From: Archegozetes longisetosus
Taxonomy: Eukaryota; Arthropoda; Arachnida; Sarcoptiformes; Trhypochthoniidae
Assembly: GCA_018873245.2 (NCBI GenBank)
Contig: JAEMBT020000007.1
Location: forward strand, 7,161,129-7,225,128
Direction of reading: 5' to 3'
DNA: 64,000 nt
A program made the position numbers and the translations under genes. Within the stretch, counting starts at the first letter, position 1. Every line of letters starts with the position of its first letter. The notes under the pieces are model-generated. The model made no database searches. It worked only from the letters and a program-made list of their open reading frames with translations, and was not told where the DNA came from. Below are positions 48,693 to 61,625 of this stretch, piece after piece.

Positions 48693-50399
48693 CTCGACAA
48701 TAGGGCAAACTTTCGATGAATTTGTTTCTATAAAGAAGAGTTGAAACCAAATAAGTGACTACAGTTGACTTGAAGTCAGTTAAGCGTTTGAGTTGAAGTG
48801 ATGTATGAAATAAAGTATGAAATAAGTAGGAAATATAGTAAAGTAATGAAATATAGTAAACGTGAACATCTAATTAATGATCGGATTTGTTAACCGAAAA
48901 TATATTGAAAGTAGTCAGTAGGAGAATCAGATGTGACACAACTACGAGATGAATATTAAGCCATTTAGCCTTAAGGTGGAATCGTAATTAAATTGATGTT
49001 TTATCTAGCGTAAAACTAAACATTATGTATTTGCTTTTGGTAATTTAGCTCAACTTCCAGATAGGATCTACTGATCATTGTTTTCAGTACATCATTAATA
49101 CAATCTAAAAGTTAGTACGAATGCATTGAGAGTCAAATAATATCCACCAAGTGATTGAAGATAATTGTTAATTAAGACCAAAGTTGGTCTTTTGCTTATT
49201 AAATGCAAATGAGCCGTAAGATTTGAGAGAATACTTAAAGAATCGGTGTTAAGGTTGAAGATTGGGCGAGTGCTATAGAGTTGTACCTATAAGTGAAATT
49301 AGATTATAAATAGCACACACCCGATCAAAATGAAAAAATGATAAACTTTAAACCTAGTCTTACCTAACAATTAGATTGTCTGTCAAGCTACTAATTAAGT
49401 GATGACAAAATTGCTACAAAGTAAGTTCACTCATTAAGAATAATCGGAGCCGTTAGTGATATCGTAGCAGAGAATCAGATGGAAATAACGGAACATTTTC
49501 AACTAAATAATCATTTGTGAAAAGTTTTCTTACTTGCAAATAACTTAAAGTATACTTGAGTATAATTAATGATGACTAACCCATATTGACATAAAGCCTT
49601 TGCATTAGATTTCATGTATTATGAGAATAAGATTGTGACAAATTGTGTCAAAAAATTTCTAATCTTTCAAATGAACGAAAAGCTTTTCTTACATAAAATC
49701 GATAATTGCTGTCATATGGAAATAGAGACTTGTTCCTCAAAAAAGAAAAAATAACAAAATCACTGAATCAGAGTTGTGAATATTAAGTTTAAAGTCACAA
49801 AAATCAATATAAGGAACAATGAAACAGAAACAATAGGCGTAGAAAATAAATATCACCTCAAAAACTAAATAAAATGTAAATGAGAAATTGAATAAACATG
49901 TTTGGAGAAGTTGTTCAATGCTTTTTAGTTAAAACCAATTCAAATCTCTGGTATCAAATACGGTAAAACCTATGACTTAATACAGTAAAACCTGTGTAAG
50001 ATAAACATATAGTCGAATGATGGATAGAAACAATGATAATAAAGGCATGTTTTAAAGTAATTTTCAGATAGTTTGTTAAGAAGCACTTAAGTGAAGTGAA
50101 AGACAGGTTTTAGAGTGGTATTAAAGAGAAAAGGACTCACTTGAACTTTTATGCCAACACCACATACTGGATCAACACTTAACTATCAATTTCTAATTTC
50201 AAGTTCTCGCAAAAATCATAGCAATCCTGTTTTGGGCTCATTTTAGGGTAAGAGTTAATAATAATCGAAAAATAGAAAATGTTAGAACAGATCAGAAAAT
50301 AGAAGTAACTAATAATGAAAGTGAAGGAAGATTAGTAGTGAACAGCAGAAACATGAAGAGACAGACACTAATAATATATTTTTACAGATGAAAGGCTAC

Positions 50400-50472
50400 C
50401 GTTTGTTGCAGCACATCTTTGGCTTGATTCAAGTTTTCACTTTTGCAGAGCAAGGATTCGACGGTCAGTGAA
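50400..50472 (-). other. Exon-like island, strand ambiguous
   Basis: GC-richer than its surroundings and bracketed by an acceptor (TCTTAG/TTCACT) and donor (ACG/GTAGCC) on the minus strand. There it reads SLTVESLLCKSENLNQAKDV then LQQT. The plus strand instead offers a 27-codon ORF from 50388 starting MKGYRLLQHIFGLIQVFTFA, signal-peptide-like. The minus frame does not join PACSIN coding phase. No family is recognised. Confidence 0.3.
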
Positions 50473-50675
50473 CTAAGACTAACTGGTAAGTTATGTCATC
50501 AAACGATAACCAGATATTATCGTTGTAGTAGACGTACATGTGTTAAAAACTGGCATCACAAATGATCTTAAGATTAAAAGCTAAGACACTTTCTCTAAAA
50601 TGTGAAACATAGTTATAAATTAGAGATAGAGACAATCGGAAAAGTTGCAAACAATTTCAAGTAGAGAATGATTAG

Positions 50676-50696
50676 AAGAGAAGAGAAGAGAAGAGA
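50676..50696. repeat. Short (AGAAG)n microsatellite
   Basis: About four AGAAG units in noncoding DNA. Confidence 0.7.
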
Positions 50697-50869
50697 TAGA
50701 AGTTTGAACAACTAGATCGAAATAATGAGGCCTCAGAGAATGAGCCGTAAATGTTAGAGTTGGTAGAGAAAGGAAAGATAAAATGGTTGCCATAGAAATA
50801 TATATGAATATAATAGAGTTAATATTTAAATGATGAGATATACTAAAAAGTTGCGATAGGCCATACGCT

Positions 50870-50943
50870 GGTTCAACACTTATGAAGCCCTATCTTTAAT
50901 GCTATTTCAATCAGAGATAGTATACAATAGCATTGACCCAACG
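50870..50943. repeat. Dispersed hairpin repeat, copy B
   Basis: GGTTCAACACTTATG at the left pairs loosely with ATAGCATTGACCCAACG at the right around the core GCTATTTCAATCAGAG. It aligns with copy C through CTATCT(T/C)TAATG(C/T)TATTTCAAT. A weaker half-copy may lie at about 50160-50210. Confidence 0.6.
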
Positions 50944-51903
50944 ACGTTAAGCTTTAACGATCTCAAGCCCTAACCATTGAATGGGAATAAAACATTTTCC
51001 TATTTCTAGTTCACAGCAAAACTAAACAAATTGATGGAATGAAAAAAACTAATAAAACAGTTCTCAAATAATAAATTGAATGAAGATCTAAATTTGAATT
51101 TTCAACTGTAGTGTACTGTAAATGATAGTAGAATTAAGTTTAGGTTTAATATATTGCATGTGAAGAGTAGAGTTTGAATCGGTGCGGTTCAACCCATATA
51201 TTTCTGTTATGATAACACGAACACATAATTATTAAACAGTTGAACCTGTTTAAGAGGGTTATAGAAGAAGTAAAAATAAGTTAGAATTTAGAATAGATTT
51301 GAATGTTAAAAGGGTTCTCTTGGTATTAAAGAAAGACAGGATTTACTGTATGAGTATTTGCATACAATAGTTATAGTAAATAAAAGAGAACCTAACTCAC
51401 AACTTTCATACGTGACATCGTTTGAAAGGAAATTTTTTACACAAAGCATATATTATCTGATTTAATGTTGAGCTGAAAAATCAGTTTAGGAGTCAAGCTT
51501 CAAAGTTGACTAACAGTTTCAATTTGATTATATAATTTAGTTTTTATGGTGAAGTTAACATAATATAAAGTTTGAAATGAAAATGTGACACAATACTCGT
51601 GAAGACAATAAGTTTGATAAATACTATCATTTCATGTGTAATTAATTAGAAGCGGTAACAAAGGCCTTAAATCGATAGCAACATACTCGAGAGAAAAGTC
51701 TAACAAATATGAAAATACGATTATTTTTATACAATCGACATTAACGTTGGCCTTCAGTTAACACTTCCAATAAATTATTTCCAGTTGTTAAGGGCTTAGC
51801 GCATTAATTAATGTGTTTCTCAACAATTGTATAGATTATAACATAAAACAGATGACAACCAATTTCTTTGTAGTAACGAAAAACAATAAAAAGATTAAAA
51901 AAT

Positions 51904-51926
51904 GAGAGAGAGAGAGAGAGAGAGAT
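51904..51926. repeat. (GA)n microsatellite
   Basis: About 11 GA dinucleotides directly after an ATG-like trinucleotide; noncoding. Confidence 0.9.
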
Positions 51927-52547
51927 ATCTGAATTGTTTGAAGAATAATCTATTTTCTAATAGAGCGGAGAAGAGTTGTTCCACATATACTGGCATTGAT
52001 TCAATTGAACAACATAATCAACATTTTAATTACACAGTTACAATCATCTATTATCCATTCAAACTTCAGTTCGATATTTCAATCAATTTTTGTTTAGAAA
52101 ACAAAAGGCTTAAGAATAAATTGACAAACATTACTGAAGACTTTATATAATGTTGTGTTAGGAGAAGTAGTGGTCTTGAAGGAAGAGTTGATCTTGAAGG
52201 AAGAGTGCGAATGAAAACATATTAATTTCCTAATACTATATATTGAATTAGAATCGATCGAACAAAAAGATTGAGTTATTTATAAAGGACGACACGTCCA
52301 ACTAAACTCATAATTTGGGTTATTAGGTCATAATTGGCTACAAGATATAGATATTAAAAACAATTGTCACAGTTTTGCTGTCAGTGAACTGGAGGACTTC
52401 AAGTTTTTAAACTTCAATGTGAAACATGGCACGCATTTAGTGTCAACTTTTCACTCCAAACTAACTTTCGGTTAACATTTATATCTGTACTCAAATTAGA
52501 AATCTAACGCAAATTTAAATTAATGACAATCACAGACAAAGCCAACG

Positions 52548-52703
52548 ATGGAAGAAAGTGAAAAACTCGACAAAACACAAGTAATATATCGCCAATTTGA
52601 AGCATCTGTTTGCACTCGAGTAAATCATGACAGACAAAAACAATTAATTACCGAATACGCTGTAGCAGCTCAACTTCTTATTGGTATACTCTTCAAAATG
52701 TGA
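52548..52703 (+). CDS. Candidate small ORF or first exon, 51 codons, unrecognised
   Basis: ATG at 52548 opens a stretch with ordinary protein composition: MEESEKLDKTQVIYRQFEAS, VCTRVNHDRQKQLITEYAVA, then AQLLIGILFKM and stop. It stands out from low-complexity ORFs nearby. A donor-like G/GTATAC at 52684 could instead end it as a first exon. Another frame stays open beyond it to about 52815. I do not recognise the family, and function is unknown. Confidence 0.35.
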   Translation: MEESEKLDKTQVIYRQFEASVCTRVNHDRQKQLITEYAVAAQLLIGILFKM

Positions 52704-53200
52704 ATGAGTCGAAAACAGAAGAACTGCACGTTTTGCTTTTCATCTTATTAATAATTAATGTATTTGTTGAACCAAGGATTTATAAAATTGAAATTCATTT
52801 AAAAGCAAATTCATAAATGTGTCGATAATATTATCAAAAAATTCATTTAGGAAAATATTAAAAAAGAAAGTGTTGAGAAAGAAATAGAATTAGTTTGAAG
52901 GCTAAGTTCGTAAAATTGAATTACAAGGAAGAACGAAGAGAGAAAGGCAGACTCAATATATGTAATTACCAACAGGAAAATTGTCAACTAAAATATGACA
53001 AAATTACGTTAAAAAAACAGCAACTTAGGGAAAACACTGTCGGCTAAGCTGCAAACAATATAAAAGATTTGAAGAGAAAAATAAACATCAAATTTTGCCG
53101 ACTAATGCTTATTAAAGTAGAATATCCCGAATTCAAATATAAGACATGTCACTATAAGGCATCTCACTACAAGACACACCATTTGACATACAATACAGTA

Positions 53201-53284
53201 TATGGTTGGGTCAGTGCTATACAGCACTATCTCTAATGTTATTTCAATTGCAGTTATGACGTTACAGCACTCACTCAACCATAT
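53201..53284. repeat. Dispersed hairpin repeat, copy C (best preserved)
   Basis: TATGGTTGGGTCAGTGCT at the left is matched by AGCACTCACTCAACCATA at the right (about 16 of 18 positions pair) around TGTTATTTCAATTGCAG. It resembles copies A and B in core and ends. Confidence 0.7.
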
Positions 53285-53859
53285 ACTAAGTTCCAGATCA
53301 TTAATAACATTGAATGATATCTATGATATCTTGATTAATAATTTCCATAACAATTACTTATATAATTGATTACGAAGAATTGAACAGAAATAAGTATAAT
53401 TAAATATAAATTAAAAACCAAATTTTGTAAAAACGAAGAGATAGCAAGTTTAAATTGATGATGAATTACCTTATCAATTGTGATGGTTTAAGGAACGAGA
53501 CAAGTATCATAAAAAACTGAATCGAAATTCAAACATCCGAACTGAATGGTTTGGCACTTACACTACAATAATAGAAATATATACGATACTAATGAATAAC
53601 TTTTGAGGCACTTCGAGATGACTATACACTCAACTATTTAATCGTTCAATTATCTAAATACAAATAAATAGTCGATAAGATTACACAAAATAGCACTCAT
53701 AAAAGCATAACAAAATAAGAAAATAGAAGTTAATTCTACCTAAAAGTTGCAGAAAAATATTTCATAAAATTGCGAATTCCACTAAATAGCAAAGCACTAG
53801 ATTGAAGAGCAAACTGGAGATAGTTAGGAGATAGTTGGAGTCATGGCTTTGGCGTACAA

Positions 53860-54060
53860 CTACAGCTGACGACTGAGAGGTGGCAAACGTTAGGCATGAG
53901 AAGTACGTAGAATAGGAGACCAGTCAGTCGAGCATTTGTTGCGTATCACTTGAGGTAAGGTTTAGAGGGAAAGTTTGGCAAAGAATGCGAGTGCCTCTAG
54001 GCTCAAGAAATTAAGAGTTGTGGCAGCAACTAAAGTAGATGTAAGTCTGAATTGGCAAAA
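53860..54060. promoter_or_regulatory. GC-richer island, possible upstream exon or promoter
   Basis: About 200 bp visibly less AT-rich than the flanks (ACAGCTGACGACTGAGAGG, GTGGCAGCAACTAAAG). No long ORF. Given the apparent 5' UTR acceptor of PACSIN at 48727, this is one candidate site for its upstream exon; that is speculative. Confidence 0.25.
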
Positions 54061-54144
54061 GTTGAATGAGCAGAAAAGAGGATGAGAGGCTACGGCTTAA
54101 AATACGCTAACCTTTGCTTTTAGTGCTCATATAGAATACATTGG

Positions 54145-54235
54145 TCTGTATATGCGATGCTTTAGCTTGTATGAACGGTGCATTCGTTTGTATATACGGT
54201 GCATTCGTTTGTATATACCGTGCATTAGTTTGAAA
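54145..54235. repeat. 21-bp minisatellite
   Basis: Four to five degenerate copies of TGTATATACGGTGCATTCGTT. On the minus strand the period of 21 keeps a frame (YIQTNAP-like heptads), but there is no surrounding gene, so I treat it as a noncoding tandem repeat. Confidence 0.8.
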
Positions 54236-56309
54236 AATGGCTAGCTCTAAACTGCTAATTAAAATCACTCCCGGATCACATACTTTCATGCTGTTTTGTA
54301 GCTAAATATTAATAATCTTTTTATTGTTTCATTATTTCTGATTAGATTAATCAAATCAAATTTGAGATACGATTCGTAGACCAACAATTGATATTATAAT
54401 AAAAACATTAAAAATAGGCATAATCAGATTGCAGTGACTGCTGGGAAGGAGAGAACAAGTGGTTGTGCACGAATCAAATTTGAATAATGAATATACATAT
54501 TATGACTAGTACCATTAGTAACTAAATATCTTTTACCCTTTATGGAATCTGACAAATATTTATACAAACAAACTACTACTTAATAAATTCATAGCCATTA
54601 GGCAGATCAAACTTATATAAGTTGACACTTAAGAGCAGATGCTGTTGACTATATTTCGAAATGCTACTAAACTTATTTCTGTTTTAACAAAAATATATTT
54701 AACCTAACCTGAAATTTCAATAAGGTGATGGTATTTTTGCCAAATCGAAATAGCAAGAAAATAGTTAGAACTTAAAGGGGATAATTTTGAAGGATTTTAA
54801 AGTGAATGAAAATGGGATAAAAATGCAAAAAAGAGTATGAGGTGAATGTTTAAGTTATAATAGATGGGAAGAGGAGATAGTTGAATAGGGATGGAAAGTG
54901 GTATAGTTGAATGGGATAGAAAGAGCTGTAGTTGGATAGGACTGAAAGAGCATATACTCAAATAGGATGAGAAGCAATTACAAGTTATTTGACTCGACAT
55001 GATCACTAAATTTAACATAGCTTCACTCTGGCATGCTATTCAATAAAAGCAATCGACTAATAGATGGATATAAAGCGAGAACTGAAATTTGCTTTATTAC
55101 TATAAAGGAAGCAATAATTAATTTGAAAGGATGCTTTTATCAACTAACTCTCCCGTTTTTGAGTCAAAGTGTTTATGATAGAGACTCACCCGAAATGCTA
55201 GATTTTTTTCAACTTAGCATTTTCTCAATGCATTCCTCATTATTTCAGTTATCACTTACACATTGCTCAAATGTCTAAATAAAAACGTTAATTAAATTAG
55301 AAAAAACAGTATTAATTAATTTTGCTAATTAACTCATTAATTTAATAGCCAAAATGAATTATAAATGATAGTGAAAACGTTGTTTTTTTAAGAAAACATT
55401 TGGGAGGGTTTATATAGGCATCGATCGATTCTATCTTTATTATGTCAACTTATATACTTTCCAGTTTGGTTATCCTTGTTTCAATTGGACATGATTTTTG
55501 CAACTTTTTGTGGATCAATAGTTGCATACTTTCGCTCTATAAGTGTTTTATTTTATCAAAATAGCAGCAGAATTAGCTATTCCTTCAGAGTATCAAATGA
55601 ATAGTCGCAATAATCCTCTGGATTAGTAAGAAATAAGTACAATATCAGCTAACTAATCATACTGAAAGTAGTTTAAATAACGAACAGACAACCCTATAAG
55701 TCGGAATCTAATATACAAATTAATATTGAGAAAATCTCACTCATAACATAACCATTTGGTTTGAAGTTCACATGTCAATAAAGATTACAGCAAATATTTC
55801 ACAACACGTTAGAAATCATAACTCAATATGAGGTAAATTATTCTCAGCATTTTAATATTGGGCTTAAAATAGAAAATTGTTGAGCGTGTCAAATGGACTA
55901 AAAGTTCATTAGATTTACATTTGAAGTATTATGAATTATTGTGAAAGTCTGTAGTCGAACTTGAGAAAATACTGTAAGCTATATATGTTCATCTTCTAAA
56001 ATCGTTGCACCCGTACCCGCAAAATGCTACAAATAACCACATTTCAATATCTTCATTGAGCCTCATTTGAGGCATTACAAAATTCTTTTAGATTAATAGT
56101 CATTCAAAACAATACCTGAATTAATATTTACAATATCTACACTGTACATAATAAATAGCAATTTTTCAACCTCATCCGGATTTACACACGATCTTTTGAA
56201 TTAGCGTAAATGTAGCATAACTAAAATTGCATTCACTCGACAGGTAAAGCAAATAATGGTTTTAGGATTGGATTTGCATATACTACAAGTTAGGATATTC
56301 CACTGAGAA

Positions 56310-56405
56310 AACATTGCACCCACACCTAGCCCGCCCCGCACCCAGTCAGCATCAGTCAAGTCATGAGGATATCCGCAAACACTTGCGAGTGAGGATGTGC
56401 ACATC
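56310..56405. repeat. GC-rich patch, possible transposon end
   Basis: TGCACCCACACCTAGCCCGC ... CCGCACCCAGTCAG ... GAGGATATCCGCAAAC is the most GC-rich noncoding stretch in the region. TTGCACCCGTACCCGC at about 56005 is a partial echo. The CCCGC and GATATCCGC motifs are reminiscent of terminal regions of some hAT-type elements, but no target duplication was found. Confidence 0.3.
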
Positions 56406-57440
56406 TATACCCTAAACGACTAACAAGTATGATATGGAATATTTTCAAAACCGTCATTCCTGTACATCAGTTCCTTTCTAATGGTGCAAATTTGTCTTTA
56501 CGATTGTTTAGACTTCTAGCATAGTGATCATGAGAACTAGAGGTCATTAAGGCATGAGCTATAGCTGATGGAGTGGTAAAGCAAAACGATCGCAGCACAC
56601 GATGTTGTGTTGCCGCATACTATCTGTTCTGGTGATGAGCATATGACAACAACACTATTGTTGTGCTTAAGCCACCAAATCAAACTGAATCGGAGAAGAT
56701 GATGCCAAAACGCAGAATCAATATCTCATATGCAAACAACATTATCATAACAAGTGTAGGCCATAAACTTATGCCAAACTAAATCAAATCTTTCAACATC
56801 AATTCATACCTCTTCAGATCTGCTACTAATCTATTGCTGGAATCAATTTGCATTAAAAAATAGTGAAGTGAATGGTAAAAGAAATGGATTGATCAAAATT
56901 ATTAATGTAGTTTATAACTGTTTAGATCCTCTATTGATCGACTAGACTAAGCCGTGTGTTAGGAATGAGGAAACAGATAATGTGGATTGTTTGAAATAAA
57001 AGCAAATCCAATATATAAGTTTATGTTGGTTGTAGAAAAAAACATTTTAACTAATCATTTCCTAAACCTAAACCGGAAAATCAAATATCTTCATTTTAAA
57101 CTATTTCAATAATAAGATAATTTAAATCTAAGAGACCGATTCGGTCTTCCTTTAACTTGTCAAAACTTATTTTCATAATAAATTAGTAATTCTAATTCTT
57201 TTCAAAGTATTCGTTTGATTGATTAGAATTGAATAATAAAGAGAAGTAGTATCGACAAAGCAAAATGTATACATGATTGCACACACTACAACTTAATAAT
57301 CGTTGATAGCAGGCAGAGGCGATGGTCTATGGTGGCATGTTTTCCATCAGATCATATGTGAACATATTAGAAAACTTATTTCATCTTCATTATGGTAATC
57401 AATAGAAATAAATGAAATTTGGCAAAAAATGATGCGCATC

Positions 57441-57463
57441 AGAGAGAGAGAGAGAGACAGAGA

Positions 57464-57541
<78 letters not shown>
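57441..57541. repeat. Long (GA)n microsatellite, about 50 units
   Basis: An almost pure GA tract of about 100 bp interrupted by two CAGA steps. Open reading frames through it (poly Ser-Leu or similar) are artefacts. Confidence 0.97.
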
Positions 57542-57546
<5 letters not shown>

Positions 57547-59426
57547 ACATAGGAACGGCTTTTGTTTTTGCTACCAAAGATTATTAAGCTTGTAACTCTA
57601 TTTCTCAATGCGTCCAATATTAATCTATTTTCTGTTTTGGATCAATGCCACCGAACATTGCAGCAAGTGAAATAGATTTGATTAAAAATTTCAATTAAAA
57701 CTTAGTATTTATTCATTATGCACCTAAGTAAACATATAAATTGCTCATCATATAGTTTTGTATCCTTAAAACGACAGTACGCGTAAACAGTTAATCATTT
57801 ATAGAATCTATGAATATTTCATGAATAAAAAATATCGACTGAAATAAGGAAAAAAACAAAGCAAGTAACTAAGACTATTGCAATGTTGTCAAATACTTAT
57901 AGATAAAAATGGTTTGCAATACATTGGACTTGTATTATGTCTACTCTAATGCGCACATGGGACAACTTTCTCGTTGAACAATTCCTAAAATTATCACAAA
58001 TATTGTCAATCAATAGTGTTGTTAATGTGATAAATCTCAAATCTTACTGCATTTGCTGAGCTGCAATTTATGAATTTTTCATTTAGTATCGATTTTCTGT
58101 GAATTGAGTTAGTATTTACTGGAAATGATTAGAAACATAACGAGTGAAGATGTGGTTAGAGTTTTGAAAACAAAAAAAATATAAGTAATCGTTAAAAGGA
58201 AAAACGAAAGTCTAATTAGAGGTACAGTGGATTAGCATTGTGCTAGTGATAAACGCTTTTCTCAATCAGTTCTATTGATAATTTTTATCAGTAAGCAGGA
58301 ATTTCATCAAAAATAAGGTCTAATCATTTGATTGAATTAGTCTTTGATCCCTTGGTATATAGTAAACAAATATATTGTCTTTAAGTACTGTCTTTAGAGG
58401 CAATCGATTGACAATAAGAGAGAATAACGCATAACTTTGGAGCCATTCGGATATTAATGTTTGGATTTAATTCAATTATACAGTATTTAATGACTAATGT
58501 ATATTAATTTGGCGGATCTAAATCAATGGTAAACAAGTTTTTGTTATCGTTAATAAAAGTGCCCGTAAAGAGAGCATCAAATATTGAATTTGTCATATGA
58601 ATGACCGAAACAGAGTGATTATCAGATAAATATTGATTAAACCAGTAGAAAATAGTTACAGTAAAAGCAATGTTTGAGATAGATTAAACGTTTTGAATAA
58701 ACAATAAAGAAATTAGATGTGAAAACACATCGAGTGTAACGCAACACATTATAGGTTTTACTGTATCTTAGAGGCATTATTGTATAAAGTGACAGAGTGG
58801 CTATTGTGGAAACAAACTCCAATTAGAGACACTCGTTAATTGAGATGACAATAAAGAAGCCAGATTATTGAGGCCATAACTACAAGACTCGCTATAATTG
58901 CACAATCAAGATATTAGGGGTAAAGGGTTGGTCTTTGAAGAAACAAAGAGAGCAAGAAATCAATTGGCGAAAGCGAAAACTAAGTCAGATGAGTCTTAAT
59001 ATAAGTCAGTTTAAGGGTGGGGTATTGTTCACTACTTTTGAATAGTTAACACACACAACAACTAAATAAATAAGAGGAACTCTATCAATTCAAGCTGTAC
59101 CATATTACATGCATTTCATTTTATATTACATCCATTTTATACTTCTAGCTTCAACTTTTATCAAATCAAATATTAATCAAATCTAAATTTCAACTTAAAT
59201 TTGCTTTTCAACCTTTTCAACTATTAGAACTCGTGAGTTAAAACATTTTACTAATAATTGTTTGGAATGTATTTATATTGAAGTGCAGTTTACATAAGCT
59301 TAATTTGCCTCAATAGATTGTATATCTAAATTGATTTCTTCTTAAGTTCAAATCTATACTTAATAGCTTATTCTGTTTCAACATTAAAAATCTATCCAAT
59401 CCTTTTATTCTCGTCTTTCACCAGCA

Positions 59427-59522
59427 ATGGATCACCAAAAACTATACGAACGGTTGTTGCCATTCAGCAACCAATTAGTCTATTGGGAAACAACTTGCGA
59501 AATATGGATATTGAAAAAGTAA
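59427..59522 (+). CDS. Candidate short ORF or first exon, 31 codons
   Basis: ATG at 59427 gives MDHQKLYERLLPFSNQLVYW, then ETTCEIWILKK and stop; a donor AA/GTAAAG overlaps the stop. Composition is protein-like, but there is no recognised family and no downstream exon that I could place. Low confidence. Confidence 0.25.
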   Translation: MDHQKLYERLLPFSNQLVYWETTCEIWILKK

Positions 59523-61625
59523 AGTTTTTGTAATGGCACTGAAGACTAGTAAGAATATAACTGTATGGCTGAAGAGAGCATTTGAATGGTTTAGACGATA
59601 GAGGCTGAAACTCAATACTAAAATAACATAATGAGATGGAAATCGAAATAAGGGTATATATAGAAAGAAACTGAATAGCATTGAAATTGTCTCCTACCTT
59701 TTTATTAGGGTGACAACTCTAATAAAAACCAAATTAAAAGCGAACAAACTCAAACCGATTATTCATTAGAATAAGCCAAAAGATATAAATACAGTATTTA
59801 ATAAGAAAAGTGGTGTCATTCTCAATAGATCATAACCTGTTTATCGTGTTTATCATCCTATTCAGCACAACATAATGCAGTTTTGGATCTTTACAAATGG
59901 TTTTAATATAGAAATCCTTGAAAACCACTATGAATTATACATGAATAGTATAAAAATATGGTTAGGCTTTTATAACTGATAAATTCATATTTAAATTGGT
60001 ATCTTATGAAAAGCTACAGATATTATTAACATAAATATGTAGTCAGCATCTGCGAACAACATTGCCCACAATTGCAGTACTAGCAGCAATTCAATTGATT
60101 ATATAAAGTTTTAATCTACCTAATCAAATAGCAAAACATATCAATCTCTTCTTTTAGCTAGATTATAGTCAGAGAATATTATATAACCTCAATCTCACTA
60201 TTACATCACTTACAACTAAATGCAATTCAATTACGACCAGTCTAAATCAAGTTTCACTTCGCTATTAATATTGAATCATATTTTATACTAGTATAACATA
60301 AGTATTGTAAAAATTATAGCATAAAATATAGCGAAAATCCTATTATCAAATATAACAATATAACAAACTATGCCATAAACTATACCATAAAATATTACCA
60401 GTTTTCCAGTGAGCACAACAAACAGTTTTTAGGTTCAAGTGATGCACACGTAATGACTACTTATTAAATTTACCAAATACTAACTAGAAGTTAACTGAAA
60501 ACTTTTGTGGTCATAGTTTGTGACAATGGGAGTCAGTCAAATTGGTGTACGTAATTCGATAATATGGAATGTAATATAAGTGGGATTGGAAGCAATGCAA
60601 CTCAAAGTATATGCAGTTATGCAGTGATAAGTGGGCGGCAGTCGTCAACATATACTATAAACAAATCGTATAAACATATGCTACACATTTCTATCATTTG
60701 ATCAGCTATCAAATCTGCTCTCTCCGTATAACGACAATTCCACTTAATTGACTTAAACTAAATAATAAGCTGTAAACAAGTGAGCTTACCTTTAAATTAA
60801 TCGCTTTTGTGGCTCATGTCATCCGCCTGTACGCCATTAAGTTTAGGCTTTATTTTACAACTGCTATCAATGCAATCATGTTTGCCCTGAACACAGCATC
60901 CAATATGAATAGGTGCACTCAGCTTTCGTAATAGAGCCCCATCTATATCAATGATTGCTCTTTATTCAAAAGATTTTTATTAGATTTACACAATACTAAC
61001 TTAACCAACACTTGACTTTCTTAGCTTTCTTAAACAGATATTTACTCTTACATTAATTTTTTATTCAAATCGTTTTCACAAAAAGCTCTTTGAATTTCTG
61101 ATTGAATCCTTTTTTATTCTTTAGTACTTTTATACTTTTTGTTGCGAACAATCTATAAATAATTCAAACCATTTTTGGCGAATACACAAAAAATCTCTTA
61201 TTGAAAAGAGTTTGAGCACTTTTGTAAACTTAAGAATAATCTGAAACCAAATAAGGTAGAGATTTCCTATTTCTTAGAAAAAGATAGTAGTAGACTACTG
61301 AAAAACTAATTTTTCCATCTAGCATTTATCAAATTCAAAAATCACTCAACTCCAACAATCATACTATTGCTTAGTTATTGATCAAGTTATTATGTGCAAG
61401 AATCAAGTTGTGCTTTACTCCCATGTTTCACAATTTATGTTAACAACTGCTTTGAAATAACTTAATATTTGAATTTAGGCTATTTTCACAATGCACTTAG
61501 CGTTTTATTGGATGTTTCTCAACAGATATTTTGCAATAGAATATGCAATCAAATAGCAGACAAGTCAATCATTAATATTACCAAAAATGACTTTTTCGTT
61601 CTCTCAATTTTATTTGATGTGAAAA

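Larger units (their letters stand above)
48693..61625. other. Gene-poor 12.9-kb region
   Basis: A long AT-rich stretch between the PACSIN start and the PARS2 stop. It may include a PACSIN 5' UTR intron. I found no multi-exon gene. It contains two or three copies of the dispersed hairpin repeat, GA-rich microsatellites, a 21-bp minisatellite, GC-richer islands (about 53860-54060, 56310-56405) and three short exon-like ORFs, listed separately. Confidence 0.55.

Noticed and set aside
51170-51210. Possible Pol III B box (GGTTCAACCC-like)
   Set aside because: No A box at the required spacing and no cloverleaf.
56600-56680. Possible microRNA-like hairpin around CAACAACACTATTGTTGTGC
   Set aside because: The palindromic core is short, and the flanks do not pair well enough for a precursor hairpin.
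57347-57617. Two minus-strand ORFs of poly Ser-Leu
   Set aside because: They are translations of the (GA)n microsatellite.
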